From the NCBI GenBank assembly GCA_023460935.1, contig JAEWOI010000021.1, positions 19,393-83,392 of the forward strand: 64,000 nt of DNA. Direction: 5' to 3'. Shown in pieces: positions 26,063 through 35,253 of this stretch. This stretch comes from Actinomycetes bacterium. GTDB lineage: Bacteria; Actinomycetota; Actinomycetes; Propionibacteriales; Propionibacteriaceae. Under the pieces are notes generated by a model. That model was not told the origin of the DNA. It did no database searches and saw nothing but the letters and a program-made list of their open reading frames with translations. Position 1 is the stretch's first letter. Every line of letters begins with the position of its first letter. Both the position numbers and the translations under genes were made by a program.

Positions 26063-26890
26063 ATGAGCAATCCCCGCCGCGCGCTGGTGCTGGGCAGCGG
26101 GGGGGCCACCGGGATCGCCTGGGAGTGCGGGGTGCTGGCCGGGCTGGCCGACGCCGGCCTGCCGCTGGACGCAGACCTGGTGGTCGGTACCTCCGCCGGT
26201 GCCCTCGTCGGGGCCCGGCTGGCCACCGGCTGGAGCGCCGAGCAGCTGTACGCGGCCGCGAGGGCCCCTGCAGCGCGGGCCGGGCGGTTGGGCGCCGGCG
26301 CGCTCGCCCGGCTGCTGGCAGCCCAGGTCTACCCGAGCCGGCGGCACGCGCTGGCCTGGCTCGGCCGCCTGGCCGAACGCGGCTGGTCACCGGGCGCGGA
26401 GCAGCGCTGGGTGGCCGCGCTCGCTCCCGACCTTGCCGGACGGGACTGGCCCCGGCAGCTGGTGATCGTCGCCACCGAGGCTGCCTCGGGCCGGCCGGCG
26501 TACTTCTCGGCGACGGCCCCGGCCGACCTGGCTGCGGCCGTTGCGGCCAGTTGCGCCATGCCTGGGGTGTTCCCTGCGGTCAGGGTCGGCGGCCGGTTGC
26601 ACCTGGACGGCGGGTTGCGCTCACCGCTGAACCTCGACCTCGCCGCCGGCGCTGCGGCAGTGGTCGCGCTGGCCCCGCTCACCGGTGCGCTGCGCGCCCA
26701 GCGCCGGCCGGCCGAGCAGCGCAGGGTGCTGAACGGGGCGCTCGCCCTGCTCCGGCCGGACGCCGCCAGTCGCCGCGCCATCGGGACCGACCTGCTCGAC
26801 CCGGAGCGGGGCCGAAGGGTGGCCGCGGCGGGCCGGGCGCAGGGCAGGCTGGCCGGGGCCCGGCTGGGCGGGCGTTGGCCCGGGGGCTGA
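26063..26890 (+). CDS. Patatin-like phospholipase family protein
   Basis: A 275-residue patatin with the glycine-rich loop GSGGATGIAWECG (11-23), nucleophile S44 in VGTSAG and D182 in HLDGGLRSP. It is only distantly related to the patatin at 17.2 kb: it is shorter and lacks the long C-terminal extension. Likely a cytosolic acyl hydrolase. Confidence 0.88.
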   Translation: MSNPRRALVLGSGGATGIAWECGVLAGLADAGLPLDADLVVGTSAGALVGARLATGWSAEQLYAAARAPAARAGRLGAGALARLLAAQVYPSRRHALAWLGRLAERGWSPGAEQRWVAALAPDLAGRDWPRQLVIVATEAASGRPAYFSATAPADLAAAVAASCAMPGVFPAVRVGGRLHLDGGLRSPLNLDLAAGAAAVVALAPLTGALRAQRRPAEQRRVLNGALALLRPDAASRRAIGTDLLDPERGRRVAAAGRAQGRLAGARLGGRWPGG

Positions 26891-26965
26891 GCCGGGGCCA
26901 GAGACGACCACCGCGCTGCTGCCCCGCCGATTAGAGTTCGGGGACGCCCAACGTCAGGAGGCCCG

Positions 26966-29900
26966 ATGTTCCGCAAGATCCTGGTAGCCAACCGGGGTGA
27001 GATCGCCGTCCGGGCCTTCCGGGCGGCCACAGAGCTGGGCGCCGGCACGGTCGCCGTCTTCCCGTACGAGGACCGCTACGCCGAGTACCGGCTGAAGGCT
27101 GACGAGTCCTACGAGATCGGTGAGCACGGCCACCCGGTGCGGGCCTACCTGGACATCCCGGGCATCATCGCGGCAGCGAAGCATGCCGGCGCCGACGCCA
27201 TCTACCCCGGCTACGGCTTCCTCTCGGAGAACCCCGACCTGGCCCAGGCCTGCGAGCGGGCGGGGATCACATTCATCGGACCGACCCAGGCCGTGCTGGA
27301 GCTGACCGGCAACAAGGCCCGCGCGATCGCTGCCGCCCGCGAGGCCGGCCTGCCCACGCTGCGCGGCTCGGAGCCGAGCGGCGACATCGACACCTTGGTC
27401 GCAGCAGCCGAGGCGATCGGTTTCCCGCTGTTCGTCAAGGCGGTCAGCGGCGGCGGTGGCCGCGGCATGCGCCGGGTGGACGCCGCCGACCGGCTTCCGG
27501 CTGCGCTGGCTGAGGCCATGCGCGAGGCGGAGTCGGCGTTCGGTGACTCCCGGATGTACCTGGAGGAGGCCGTGCTGCGGCCCCGGCACATCGAGGTGCA
27601 GGTGCTGGCCGACGCCACCGGCGAGGTGATCCACCTCTACGAGCGGGACTGCTCGGTGCAGCGGCGCCACCAGAAGGTCGTCGAGATCGCGCCCGCGCCC
27701 AACCTCGACCCGGAACTGCGCGCCCGGATCTGCGCAGACGCCGTCCGCTTCGCAAAGCACATCGGCTACCTCAACGCCGGCACCGTGGAGTTCCTGCTCG
27801 GCGAGGACGGCCGCTACGTGTTCATCGAGATGAACCCGCGGATCCAGGTGGAGCACACCGTCACCGAGGAGGTGACCGACGTCGACCTGGTCAGCTCCCA
27901 GGTGCGGATCGCCGCCGGCGAGACCCTGACCGACCTCGGCCTCGACCAGGACTCGATCCAGGTGCGGGGCGCGGCCCTGCAGTGCCGGATCACCACGGAG
28001 GACCCGGCGAACGGCTTCCGGCCCGACACCGGCAACATCTCGGTCTATCGCACCCCCGGCGGCGCCGGCGTCCGGCTGGACGGTGGAGTGGTGTTCTCCG
28101 GGTCCAACGTCAGCGCCCACTTCGACTCGATGCTGGTGAAGCTGACCTGCCGGGGCCGGGACCTGCGCAGCGCCGCGCGCCGGGCCCACCGGGCACTCAC
28201 CGAGTTCCGCGTGCGCGGCGTGGCCACCAACATCCCCTTCCTCGAGGCCGTGATCTCCGACCCCGACTTCCTGGCCGGGCACACCAACACCTCCTTCATC
28301 GACGACCGGCCGCACCTGCTGCACTACCACCTGCCGGCCGACCGGGGCACGAAGCTGCTCAGCTACCTGGCCGAGGTGAGCGTCAACAAGCCCAACGGCG
28401 AGCCCCGCACCACGCTGGAACCCAGGACGAAGCTGCCGAGGCTTGCCCCGGAGGTGGCCAGCGCGCCGCCGCCGGCCGGATCCCGGCAGCGGCTGCTCGA
28501 GCTCGGCCCGGCCGCGTGGGCGGCAGAGCTTCGCGCCCAGAAGGCTGTCGGTGTCACCGACACCACCTTCCGTGACGCGCACCAGTCGCTGCTGGCCACG
28601 CGCGTCCGCACCCGCGACCTGCTGGAGGTGGCGCCGACCATCGCCCGCACGCTGCCGCAGCTGCTCAGCGTCGAGGCCTGGGGCGGGGCGACCTACGACG
28701 TGGCGCTGCGGTTCCTGAAGGAGGACCCGTGGGTCCGCCTCGACGAACTGCACCGGGCCATGCCCAACCTGCCCCTGCAGATGCTGCTGCGGGGGCGCAA
28801 CACGGTTGGCTACACCCCGTACCCGCTGGCCGTGACCAGCGCTTTCGTCGCCGAGGCCGCACGTTCCGGGGTCGACATCTTCCGGATCTTTGACGCGCTG
28901 AACAACGTCGACCAGATCCGGCCGGCGATCGAGGCCGTGCTGGAGACCGACCACGCCGTGGCCGAGGCCGCGCTGTGCTACACGGGCAACATGATGTCGC
29001 CGGACGAACGGCTGTACACGCTGGACTACTACCTGCGCCTGGCAGAGGAGCTGGTCGCTGCCGGCGCGCACGTGCTGGCCATCAAGGACATGGCCGGGCT
29101 GCTGCGGGCCCCTGCCGCCGCCCGACTGGTGGCTGCGTTGCGCAGCAACTTCGACCTGCCAGTGCACCTGCACACCCACGACACGGCCGGCGGCCAGCTG
29201 GCCACCCTGCTCGCGGCGGTGGACGCAGGGGTGGACGCCGTCGACGTGGCCGCGGCGTCGATGGCCGGCACCACATCTCAGGTCTCGATGTCGGCGCTGG
29301 TGGCGGCGCTGGAGGGCACCGCGTCCGACACCGGGCTGGACCTGGGCGCGGTCACTGCGCTGGAGCCCTACTTCGAGGCCGCCCGCCGGCTGTACGCGCC
29401 GTTCGAGTCCGGCCTGCCCGGCCCGACCGGGCGGGTCTACGCCCACGAGATCCCGGGCGGGCAGCTGTCGAACCTGCGCCAGCAGGCGATCGCGCTCGGG
29501 CTGGGGGACCGGTTCGAGGCGATCGAGGACATGTACGCGGCAGCCAACCGGATCCTGGGCAACATCGTGAAGGTGACGCCGTCGTCCAAGGTGGTCGGCG
29601 ACCTGGCGCTCGCCCTGGTCGGCCGCAACGCCGACCCGGACGACTTCGAGGCCAACCCGGGCAAGTACGACATCCCCGATTCGGTGATCGGCTTCCTCAA
29701 CGGCGACCTCGGCGACCCGCCCGGCGGCTGGCCGGAGCCGTTCCGGACGAAGGCGCTGGCCGGCAGGGTGACCCGGCCGGTGGTCACCGAGCTCTCCGCG
29801 GAGGACACCGCGGCCCTGGCGAGCGAGCCGCGCCGGACGCTGAACCGGCTGCTCTTCCCCGGCCCGACCCGCGACTACGAGGAGGCTGTGGAGGCCTACT

Positions 29901-30352
29901 CGGAGCTCACCGTCGTGCCCACGCGCCAGTTCCTCCACGGGCTGAAACTGGGCTCGGAGATCGAGGTCGAGCTGGAGCGCGGCAAGTCGCTGCTGCTCGG
30001 CATCCAGGCGATCGGCGACCCGGACGACCGCGGCATGCGGCAGGTCGTGTGCACGGTCAACGGCCAGATGCGGGTGGTCTCCGTCCGCGACCACTCGGTG
30101 ACGTCCACCGTCGCGCTGGCCGAGCGGGCCGACCCGAAGGTGCCCGGCCAGGTGCCGGCTCCGTTCGCGGGGGTGGTCACGCTCACCGTCGAGGTCGGCC
30201 AGGAGGTGGCCGCCGGCCAGCAGGTCGCCACGATCGAGGCGATGAAGATGGAGGCGGCCATCACCAGCCCGGTGGCCGGCACCGTCCAGCGCCTGGCGAT
30301 CGGCCCCGCCCAGGCCGTTGAGGGGGGCGACCTCCTCGTCGAGATCGCCTGA
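26966..30352 (+). CDS. pyc: Pyruvate carboxylase
   Basis: A full-length 1128-residue single-chain enzyme making oxaloacetate from pyruvate, bicarbonate and ATP. Domains in order: biotin carboxylase (about 1-450; FRKILVANRGEIAVRAFRA near the start, ATP-grasp FVKAVSGGGGRGMRRV), carboxyltransferase (about 530-830; VTDTTFRDAHQSLLATRVR, metal site HLHTHDTAGG), and biotinyl carrier (about 1060-1128) with biotin-lysine K1094 in EAMKMEA. AGGAGG lies 5 nt before ATG. It is monocistronic, followed by a REP-type inverted repeat. Confidence 0.97.
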   Translation: MFRKILVANRGEIAVRAFRAATELGAGTVAVFPYEDRYAEYRLKADESYEIGEHGHPVRAYLDIPGIIAAAKHAGADAIYPGYGFLSENPDLAQACERAGITFIGPTQAVLELTGNKARAIAAAREAGLPTLRGSEPSGDIDTLVAAAEAIGFPLFVKAVSGGGGRGMRRVDAADRLPAALAEAMREAESAFGDSRMYLEEAVLRPRHIEVQVLADATGEVIHLYERDCSVQRRHQKVVEIAPAPNLDPELRARICADAVRFAKHIGYLNAGTVEFLLGEDGRYVFIEMNPRIQVEHTVTEEVTDVDLVSSQVRIAAGETLTDLGLDQDSIQVRGAALQCRITTEDPANGFRPDTGNISVYRTPGGAGVRLDGGVVFSGSNVSAHFDSMLVKLTCRGRDLRSAARRAHRALTEFRVRGVATNIPFLEAVISDPDFLAGHTNTSFIDDRPHLLHYHLPADRGTKLLSYLAEVSVNKPNGEPRTTLEPRTKLPRLAPEVASAPPPAGSRQRLLELGPAAWAAELRAQKAVGVTDTTFRDAHQSLLATRVRTRDLLEVAPTIARTLPQLLSVEAWGGATYDVALRFLKEDPWVRLDELHRAMPNLPLQMLLRGRNTVGYTPYPLAVTSAFVAEAARSGVDIFRIFDALNNVDQIRPAIEAVLETDHAVAEAALCYTGNMMSPDERLYTLDYYLRLAEELVAAGAHVLAIKDMAGLLRAPAAARLVAALRSNFDLPVHLHTHDTAGGQLATLLAAVDAGVDAVDVAAASMAGTTSQVSMSALVAALEGTASDTGLDLGAVTALEPYFEAARRLYAPFESGLPGPTGRVYAHEIPGGQLSNLRQQAIALGLGDRFEAIEDMYAAANRILGNIVKVTPSSKVVGDLALALVGRNADPDDFEANPGKYDIPDSVIGFLNGDLGDPPGGWPEPFRTKALAGRVTRPVVTELSAEDTAALASEPRRTLNRLLFPGPTRDYEEAVEAYSELTVVPTRQFLHGLKLGSEIEVELERGKSLLLGIQAIGDPDDRGMRQVVCTVNGQMRVVSVRDHSVTSTVALAERADPKVPGQVPAPFAGVVTLTVEVGQEVAAGQQVATIEAMKMEAAITSPVAGTVQRLAIGPAQAVEGGDLLVEIA

Positions 30353-30360
30353 CCCGGAAT

Positions 30361-30438
30361 GGGGACGGTTCCGAGATTCGTAGGCCCCAGAAGAAAGGCC
30401 TAGTCAGGCTGCGTTGAACCGGAACAGGAACCGTCCCC
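30361..30438. repeat. REP pair (REPIN-like) between pyc and the DUF2252 gene
   Basis: GGGGACGGTTCC (30361-30372) and its exact reverse complement (30427-30438) enclose 54 bp that include a TAGGCC/GGCCTA hairpin (30381-30402). The same 12-mer occurs in several copies on both sides of the RAYT transposase at 45.4-46.2 kb, so this is probably a mobilised, non-autonomous copy. It may also serve as a terminator for pyc and for the convergent gene. Confidence 0.8.
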
Positions 30439-30446
30439 GTTGCCGA

Positions 30447-31877
30447 TCAGCCGGGACGGAAGGCTGAACCCATGTAGGCATCGTCGGCGATCGGGAGCTT
30501 GCCGGCCTTCGCCGCCGCAACCAGCGCTGCGTGGTCGGCCTCGGTCTGGTCGGCGTAGCGCCTGGCGAACTCAGCCAGCGCCTCGCCGGCGGCCTGCCCG
30601 TCGCCGAGGTAGCCAGCGATCATGGACGCCCCGGACGTGCGGGCGTGGCCCTTGGCCAGCAGCCGGCCGACGATGCCGGCGTAGTCGCTCAGCGCGGTCT
30701 CGGTGATCGCGTTCAGCGGCACCGTGCCCTTCATGTTGCGGAACTGCCGCACGTAGTACTCCCTGCCGCCGATCGTGGTCCAGCCCAGCAGCGGGTCGCT
30801 GACGGTCTGCAGCGCCTGCTGGTACTCCACCACCCGCTGGCCCTGGTGGGCGTGCCACGCCTCGTCGCCGTGGACGAACCGCGCCAGCACTGAGCGCCGG
30901 GCCTCCTTCAGCTGCAGGAACAGCACGTCCTCCGGGCTGGAGCCGACGAGCAGCGCTACGTAGGCGCGCAGCCCCACCGAGCCGACGCCGACCACCCGGT
31001 GGGCGACGTCGGCCAGGGTGTAGCCGCCGATCACCCGGCGCCAGTGGGGCGCCAGCGTGGCGAGGTACGCGTCCAGGCCGGCCCCGATCGCCGGGCCGTC
31101 GGCGTCGGCGACGGGTGTGGTGATCGGCGGCTCGGCGATGATCCGGCGCTGCCCGTCCACCTCGGTGGTGAGCTTGGGCAGCACCCGGTCACTCGTGCGC
31201 TTTCTGGCCGACTTCGCCGCCCTCCGGATCTCCTCCCGCAGCGTCTGCTCGCGCACCGACTCCTCCAGGTGCGACACGTCGAGGCGGTTGAACGAGCGGG
31301 CCAGCAGGGGCTGGGTGGCCAGCTGCCCAAGCTCGGCCGCGTACTCCACCACGCAGGAGCGGGCGGAGGCGCGGCAGGCGTCCTCGCTGTAGCCGTTCTC
31401 CCTGCCGGCCACCCAGACGCTGGCGACCAGCCGGCGCAGGTCCCACTCCCACGCCCCCGGATGCGCCTCGTCGAAGTCGTTCAGGTCGATCACCTGCGCA
31501 CCCTCGGGCGAACGGTAGAACCCGAAGTTGCCCAGGTGCGCGTCGCCGCAGATCACCGGGTGGATCCCGGTGGCCGGCAGGGAGGCCACGTCCGCGGCCA
31601 TCACCACGGCAGAGCCCCGCAGGAAGCCGTAGGGGCTGGTGGCCATCCTGGCCACCCGGATGGCGACCAGTTCGGGCAACCGCCCGACGTGGCTCATCGC
31701 GATCAGCGCGATCGGGTCGAACCGGGCGCCGGTGGCCGACCACTTCGCCAGCTCGGCGAACGGCACCCGCGCCCGCAACGCGTTCCCGAGGGCGAACCGC
31801 TCGCTGCGGGTCGGCGGCGGCTCCTGCACCGAGCGGAAACCGCCGGCCTCCTCTGCGGTGAAGATCGGCTGGGTCAT
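30447..31877 (-). CDS. DUF2252 family protein
   Basis: A 476-residue protein with kinase-like-fold motifs of the DUF2252 family: HPVICGDAHLGNFGFYRSPEG and DLNDFDEAHPGAWEWDLRRL (the HGDxHxxN and DFD elements of a phosphotransferase-type active site). The substrate is unknown. AGGAGGAACG directly precedes ATG 31877. Divergent from the folP2-like gene. Confidence 0.9.
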   Translation of the reverse strand: MTQPIFTAEEAGGFRSVQEPPPTRSERFALGNALRARVPFAELAKWSATGARFDPIALIAMSHVGRLPELVAIRVARMATSPYGFLRGSAVVMAADVASLPATGIHPVICGDAHLGNFGFYRSPEGAQVIDLNDFDEAHPGAWEWDLRRLVASVWVAGRENGYSEDACRASARSCVVEYAAELGQLATQPLLARSFNRLDVSHLEESVREQTLREEIRRAAKSARKRTSDRVLPKLTTEVDGQRRIIAEPPITTPVADADGPAIGAGLDAYLATLAPHWRRVIGGYTLADVAHRVVGVGSVGLRAYVALLVGSSPEDVLFLQLKEARRSVLARFVHGDEAWHAHQGQRVVEYQQALQTVSDPLLGWTTIGGREYYVRQFRNMKGTVPLNAITETALSDYAGIVGRLLAKGHARTSGASMIAGYLGDGQAAGEALAEFARRYADQTEADHAALVAAAKAGKLPIADDAYMGSAFRPG

Positions 31878-31920
31878 CGTTCCTCCTGGATGGCCATCCT
31901 CGCAGTGCAGCCGCTTGCGG

Positions 31921-31926
31921 CACAGT
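31921..31926 (+). promoter_or_regulatory. -10 box of a leaderless transcript (folP2-like gene)
   Basis: CACAGT ends 6 nt before ATG 31933. Confidence 0.4.
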
Positions 31927-31932
31927 GGTTGC

Positions 31933-32886
31933 ATGACGCAGACCTGGCCCAGCCCGCCGGTACCCACCGTCCCCCTGGTGCTGCGGGGACGCAGCTTCGG
32001 CGCCGCCAACCCGGCGGTGATGGGGATCGTCAACCGCACCCCGGACTCCTTCTACCCGGCCGCCCGGTTCAGCGACCTCGCCGCCGGGCTTGCAGCTGTG
32101 GACCGGATGGTGGCCGAGGGCGCTGACCTGGTGGACGTCGGCGGCGTCCGGGCGGGCCAGCAGGGATCGCAGGTGGACGCTGCGAAGGAGATCGAGCGGG
32201 TGCTGCCCTTCCTGCTGGCGGTGCGGGAGCGCCACCCCGAGCTGCTGCTCAGCCTGGACACCTGGCGCTCGGAGGTCGCAGCAACGTGCGCCGAGGCACG
32301 GATCGACCTGGTCAACGACACCTGGGCCGGCGCCGACCCGGAACTGGTGGCCGTCGCCGCCGCGACCGGGGCCGGGTACGTGGTCAGCCACACCGGCGGC
32401 CTGCCCCCACGCACCGACCCGGTGGCGGTCAGCTACGGCACCGGGGCCGCGGACGTGGTGCGCGACGTGCTGGACACCCTCGCCGCAGGCGCGGCCCGCG
32501 CGGTCGCGGCCGGGATCCCGCCCGAGCGGGTGCTGGTTGACCCCACCCTCGACTTCGGCAAGACCACCCGGCACTCCCTGCTCGTGCTGCGCGCATCGGG
32601 AGCCCTCGCCGGGCTGGGCCACCCGGTGCTGCAGGCGCTCAGCCGCAAGGACTTCGTCGGCGAGACCCTCGACCTGCCGGTGGACCAGCGGTTGTTCGGC
32701 ACGCTGGCCGCCACCGCCGTGGCCGGCTGGCTCGGCACCGCCGTGTTTCGCGCCCACGACGTGGCCGCCACCAGGCAGGTGGTCGACATGGTGGCCGCGA
32801 TCCGGGGTGACCGGGCCCCTGCGGTCGCCATCCGGGGCGAACCGGGCGCGGCCCCCGGCTCCCCTACGCTGGCGGGGTGGACCTGA
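31933..32886 (+). CDS. Dihydropteroate synthase paralogue, FolP2 type
   Basis: A 317-residue TIM-barrel protein of the dihydropteroate synthase family. The signature segments read AVMGIVNRTPDSFYP and DLVDVGGVRAG rather than the canonical VMGVLNVTxDSFSDGG and DIGGESTRPG. This matches mycobacterial FolP2, which is reported not to have DHPS activity, so I do not assign folP. It overlaps pdxH by 10 bp and is the first gene of a three-gene operon (folP2-like, pdxH, aminotransferase) without other folate genes. Confidence 0.82.
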   Translation: MTQTWPSPPVPTVPLVLRGRSFGAANPAVMGIVNRTPDSFYPAARFSDLAAGLAAVDRMVAEGADLVDVGGVRAGQQGSQVDAAKEIERVLPFLLAVRERHPELLLSLDTWRSEVAATCAEARIDLVNDTWAGADPELVAVAAATGAGYVVSHTGGLPPRTDPVAVSYGTGAADVVRDVLDTLAAGAARAVAAGIPPERVLVDPTLDFGKTTRHSLLVLRASGALAGLGHPVLQALSRKDFVGETLDLPVDQRLFGTLAATAVAGWLGTAVFRAHDVAATRQVVDMVAAIRGDRAPAVAIRGEPGAAPGSPTLAGWT

Positions 32887-33506
32887 GGCACCTGCGCAAG
32901 AGCTACGAGAGCGGCAGCCTGGACGAGGCCGACGCGGGCAGCGTCCCGCTGGCGCTGTTCCAGCGCTGGCTGGAGGATGCCGCCGGGCGGGTGGCCGAAC
33001 CCAGCGCCATGACCCTGGCGACCGTCGGAGCGGACGGCCGTCCGTCGACGAGGGTGGTGCTGCTGAAGGGCGCGGACGCCGCCGGCCTGGTCTTCTTCAC
33101 CAACTACCGCAGCCGGAAGGCCCGCGAGCTGGAGGCCAACCCCTGGGCAGCAGCCCAGTTCCACTGGGCAGAACTTGAGCGCGTCGTCCGGATCGAGGGA
33201 CGGGTCGAGCGCACCTCGGCTGCCGAGTCCGACGCCTACTTCGCCACCCGCCCGCTGGATTCACGGATCGGCGCCTGGGCATCGCCGCAGAGCGAGGTGA
33301 TCAGCTCAAGGGCCGTGTTGGTGGCCAACGCCGCGAAGGCATCGGCCACCCACGGGCTGAACCCGCCCCGGCCACAGCACTGGGGCGGCTACCGCATCGT
33401 CCCGGACACCTGGGAGTTCTGGCAGGGCAGGAAGTCGCGGTTGCACGACCGGGTGCGGTTCCGCCTGGCTGCGGGCAACTGGGTGCGCGAGCGGCTGGCG
33501 CCATGA
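32877..33506 (+). CDS. pdxH: Pyridoxamine 5'-phosphate oxidase
   Basis: A 209-residue FMN flavoprotein oxidising pyridoxine or pyridoxamine 5'-phosphate to PLP. PdxH hallmarks are SAMTLATVGADGRPSTRVVL, FFTNYRSRKARELEANP, SRIGAWASPQS and the C-terminal PDTWEFWQGRKSRLHDR (each part of the FMN or substrate site). It starts at GTG 32877 inside the preceding gene and its stop overlaps the aminotransferase ATG. It gives a salvage route beside de novo PdxST. Confidence 0.96.
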   Translation: MDLRHLRKSYESGSLDEADAGSVPLALFQRWLEDAAGRVAEPSAMTLATVGADGRPSTRVVLLKGADAAGLVFFTNYRSRKARELEANPWAAAQFHWAELERVVRIEGRVERTSAAESDAYFATRPLDSRIGAWASPQSEVISSRAVLVANAAKASATHGLNPPRPQHWGGYRIVPDTWEFWQGRKSRLHDRVRFRLAAGNWVRERLAP

Positions 33507-34675
33507 GCTACCGGCTCGCTTCCCGGTTCGCCGGCGTGACCACCTCGCCGGTGCGCGACATCCTGGCCGTGGTCAACCGCGGCGACGTGATCTCCTTCGC
33601 CGGCGGCATCCCCGACCCGGCCCTGTTCGAGGTGGACGACTTCCGGGCCGCGTTCGACCACGTCCTCGCCAGGCAGGGACGGCGGGCGCTGCAGTACGCC
33701 ACCACCAGGGGCGAGCCGGAACTGCTGGACCAGCTGGCGGCCCGGCTCTCCCGTAACCTGCCCACCACACCGGGGCAGGTGCAGGTGACCAGCGGCTCCC
33801 AGGAGGGCATCTTCCTGGTCGGACAGGTGCTGCTCGACGCCGGCGACGTGGTGCTGGTGGAGCAGCCCACCTACCTCGCCGCGGTGCAGGCGTTCACCCT
33901 CGCCGGGGCCCGGCTGGTGCCGGTGGCGACCGACGAGGACGGCGTGCTGCCGGACGCGCTGGCCGCGGCCATCGAACGGAACCGGCCGAAGTTCGTCTAC
34001 CTGATCCCGAGCTTCCAGAACCCGACCGGCCGCTCGATGCCGGCCGCCCGCAGGCAGGACGTTGCCGCGGTCCTGGTGCGCACCGGCGTGCCGTTGCTCG
34101 AGGACGACCCCTATGGCGAGTTGAGCTTCGACGGCGGCCCCGCCCGGCCGCTGGCCGCGCTGCCCGGCATGGCCGCCCAGACCGTGCTGCTCAACTCGGC
34201 CTCCAAGGTGATGGCGCCCGGGGTACGGGTCGGCTGGCTGCGGGCAGAGGGTGAGGTCCTGCGCTCTCTCGAGATCGCCAAGCAGGCGATCGGCCTGCAG
34301 AGCGCGGTCACCGACCAGCTGGCGGTCGCGCACTACCTGGCCAACTGCGACCTGGACGCGCACATCTCCAGGGTGGTCTCGGTCTACCGCGAGCGCAGGG
34401 ACGCGATGCTGGCCGGGCTCGCCGGGCTGCTGCCGGCCGGGGCCACCTCGACCAGGCCGGCCGGAGGGATGTTCCTGTGGCTCCGGCTGGGCGACGGCAC
34501 CGACACCGCGGCGCTGCTCCCGGCGGCGGTCGCAGCCGGGGTGGCCTACGTGCCCGGCTGGCCGTTCTTCGCCGCCGAGCCGGACGGGTCGACCATGCGG
34601 CTGTCCTTCGTCACCAACCCCCCGGACGTGATCGACGACGGCCTCCGCCGCCTGGCTGGAGCGCTGGGCTGGTGA
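33503..34675 (+). CDS. PLP-dependent aminotransferase (2-aminoadipate/MocR-like class I)
   Basis: A 390-residue fold-type I aminotransferase with PLP-lysine K235 in LLNSASKVMAPGVRVGW and the substrate-carboxylate Arg near RLSFVTNPPD. It resembles LysN/aromatic aminotransferases of broad specificity, and ISFAGGIPDPALF is typical of that group. ATGA overlap with pdxH couples the PLP-dependent enzyme to a PLP-forming enzyme. The amino acid substrate cannot be set from sequence. Confidence 0.88.
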   Translation: MSYRLASRFAGVTTSPVRDILAVVNRGDVISFAGGIPDPALFEVDDFRAAFDHVLARQGRRALQYATTRGEPELLDQLAARLSRNLPTTPGQVQVTSGSQEGIFLVGQVLLDAGDVVLVEQPTYLAAVQAFTLAGARLVPVATDEDGVLPDALAAAIERNRPKFVYLIPSFQNPTGRSMPAARRQDVAAVLVRTGVPLLEDDPYGELSFDGGPARPLAALPGMAAQTVLLNSASKVMAPGVRVGWLRAEGEVLRSLEIAKQAIGLQSAVTDQLAVAHYLANCDLDAHISRVVSVYRERRDAMLAGLAGLLPAGATSTRPAGGMFLWLRLGDGTDTAALLPAAVAAGVAYVPGWPFFAAEPDGSTMRLSFVTNPPDVIDDGLRRLAGALGW

Positions 34676-34681
34676 GCCGGG

Positions 34682-35233
34682 TCAGCCGCGGCCGCGCAGC
34701 CCGGCCCTGATCCCGCTCACCACCGTGGCGAGCTGCGGCCCTGCCCGGTGCGGGATGACGTGGGCGGCGTTGGTGTCCACCTGCACGAACACGTGGTCGT
34801 CGGTCTCCACCAGCTGGGCGATCCGGGCCCACGCGACATGCTCGGTGCGGTTCGAGACTGCGACGTTCAGCCCTTCTGCGTCCAGCCACACCCGCCGTTC
34901 GGCCCCGGTGCGGGCCAGGGCCTCCCGCGCCCTGCGCCGGTACGGGCGGGCCAGCAGGTACTCCGCCACCCGGGCGCTGCGCCACTCGGCCAGGGCCAGC
35001 GCCACCCCGCACGCCACAGCGAGCAGCTCCCCGGCCGCGGCCAGCGTCCACGAGCGGCCGAGCAGCAGTGGGATCGTCGCCGCTGCGGACACCACCAAGT
35101 AGGCCGCGATGCCGACCAGCCACGCCGAGAGAACGGCCAGGCGGTGCCCGCGCCGGTCGTGCTCTCCGCTCTGCCTGGCCTGCCAGGCCGCGAACGCAGC
35201 CAGGTCGGCGACGGTGAGTTCGTAGGCGAGCAC
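34682..35233 (-). CDS. YcxB-like membrane protein
   Basis: A 183-residue protein: a short N-terminus, two membrane helices (about 40-60 and 68-88) and a C-terminal about 80-residue soluble domain with the YcxB-like pattern (RVWLDAEGLNVAVSNRTEHV, WARIAQLVETDDHVFV). GTG 35233 is preferred, since a TACCCT -10 box (35240-35245) sits 6 nt upstream; an earlier in-frame ATG at 35257 is possible. Function unknown. Confidence 0.75.
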   Translation of the reverse strand: MLAYELTVADLAAFAAWQARQSGEHDRRGHRLAVLSAWLVGIAAYLVVSAAATIPLLLGRSWTLAAAGELLAVACGVALALAEWRSARVAEYLLARPYRRRAREALARTGAERRVWLDAEGLNVAVSNRTEHVAWARIAQLVETDDHVFVQVDTNAAHVIPHRAGPQLATVVSGIRAGLRGRG

Positions 35234-35239
35234 GCCCGA

Positions 35240-35245
35240 AGGGTA
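35240..35245 (-). promoter_or_regulatory. -10 box of a leaderless transcript (YcxB-like gene)
   Basis: TACCCT on the minus strand, 6 nt before GTG 35233, within the short gap after the HAD gene. Confidence 0.4.
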
Positions 35246-35253
35246 CCCGCGCC

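Noticed and set aside
26954..30094. 1046-codon open frame antisense to pyc
   Set aside because: A GC-rich shadow frame; its composition (His/Gln/Arg-rich, no domains) is typical of the reverse frame of a real gene.
31933..32886. Canonical folP
   Set aside because: Motif residues differ in the FolP2 manner, and there are no folB/folK/folE genes nearby.
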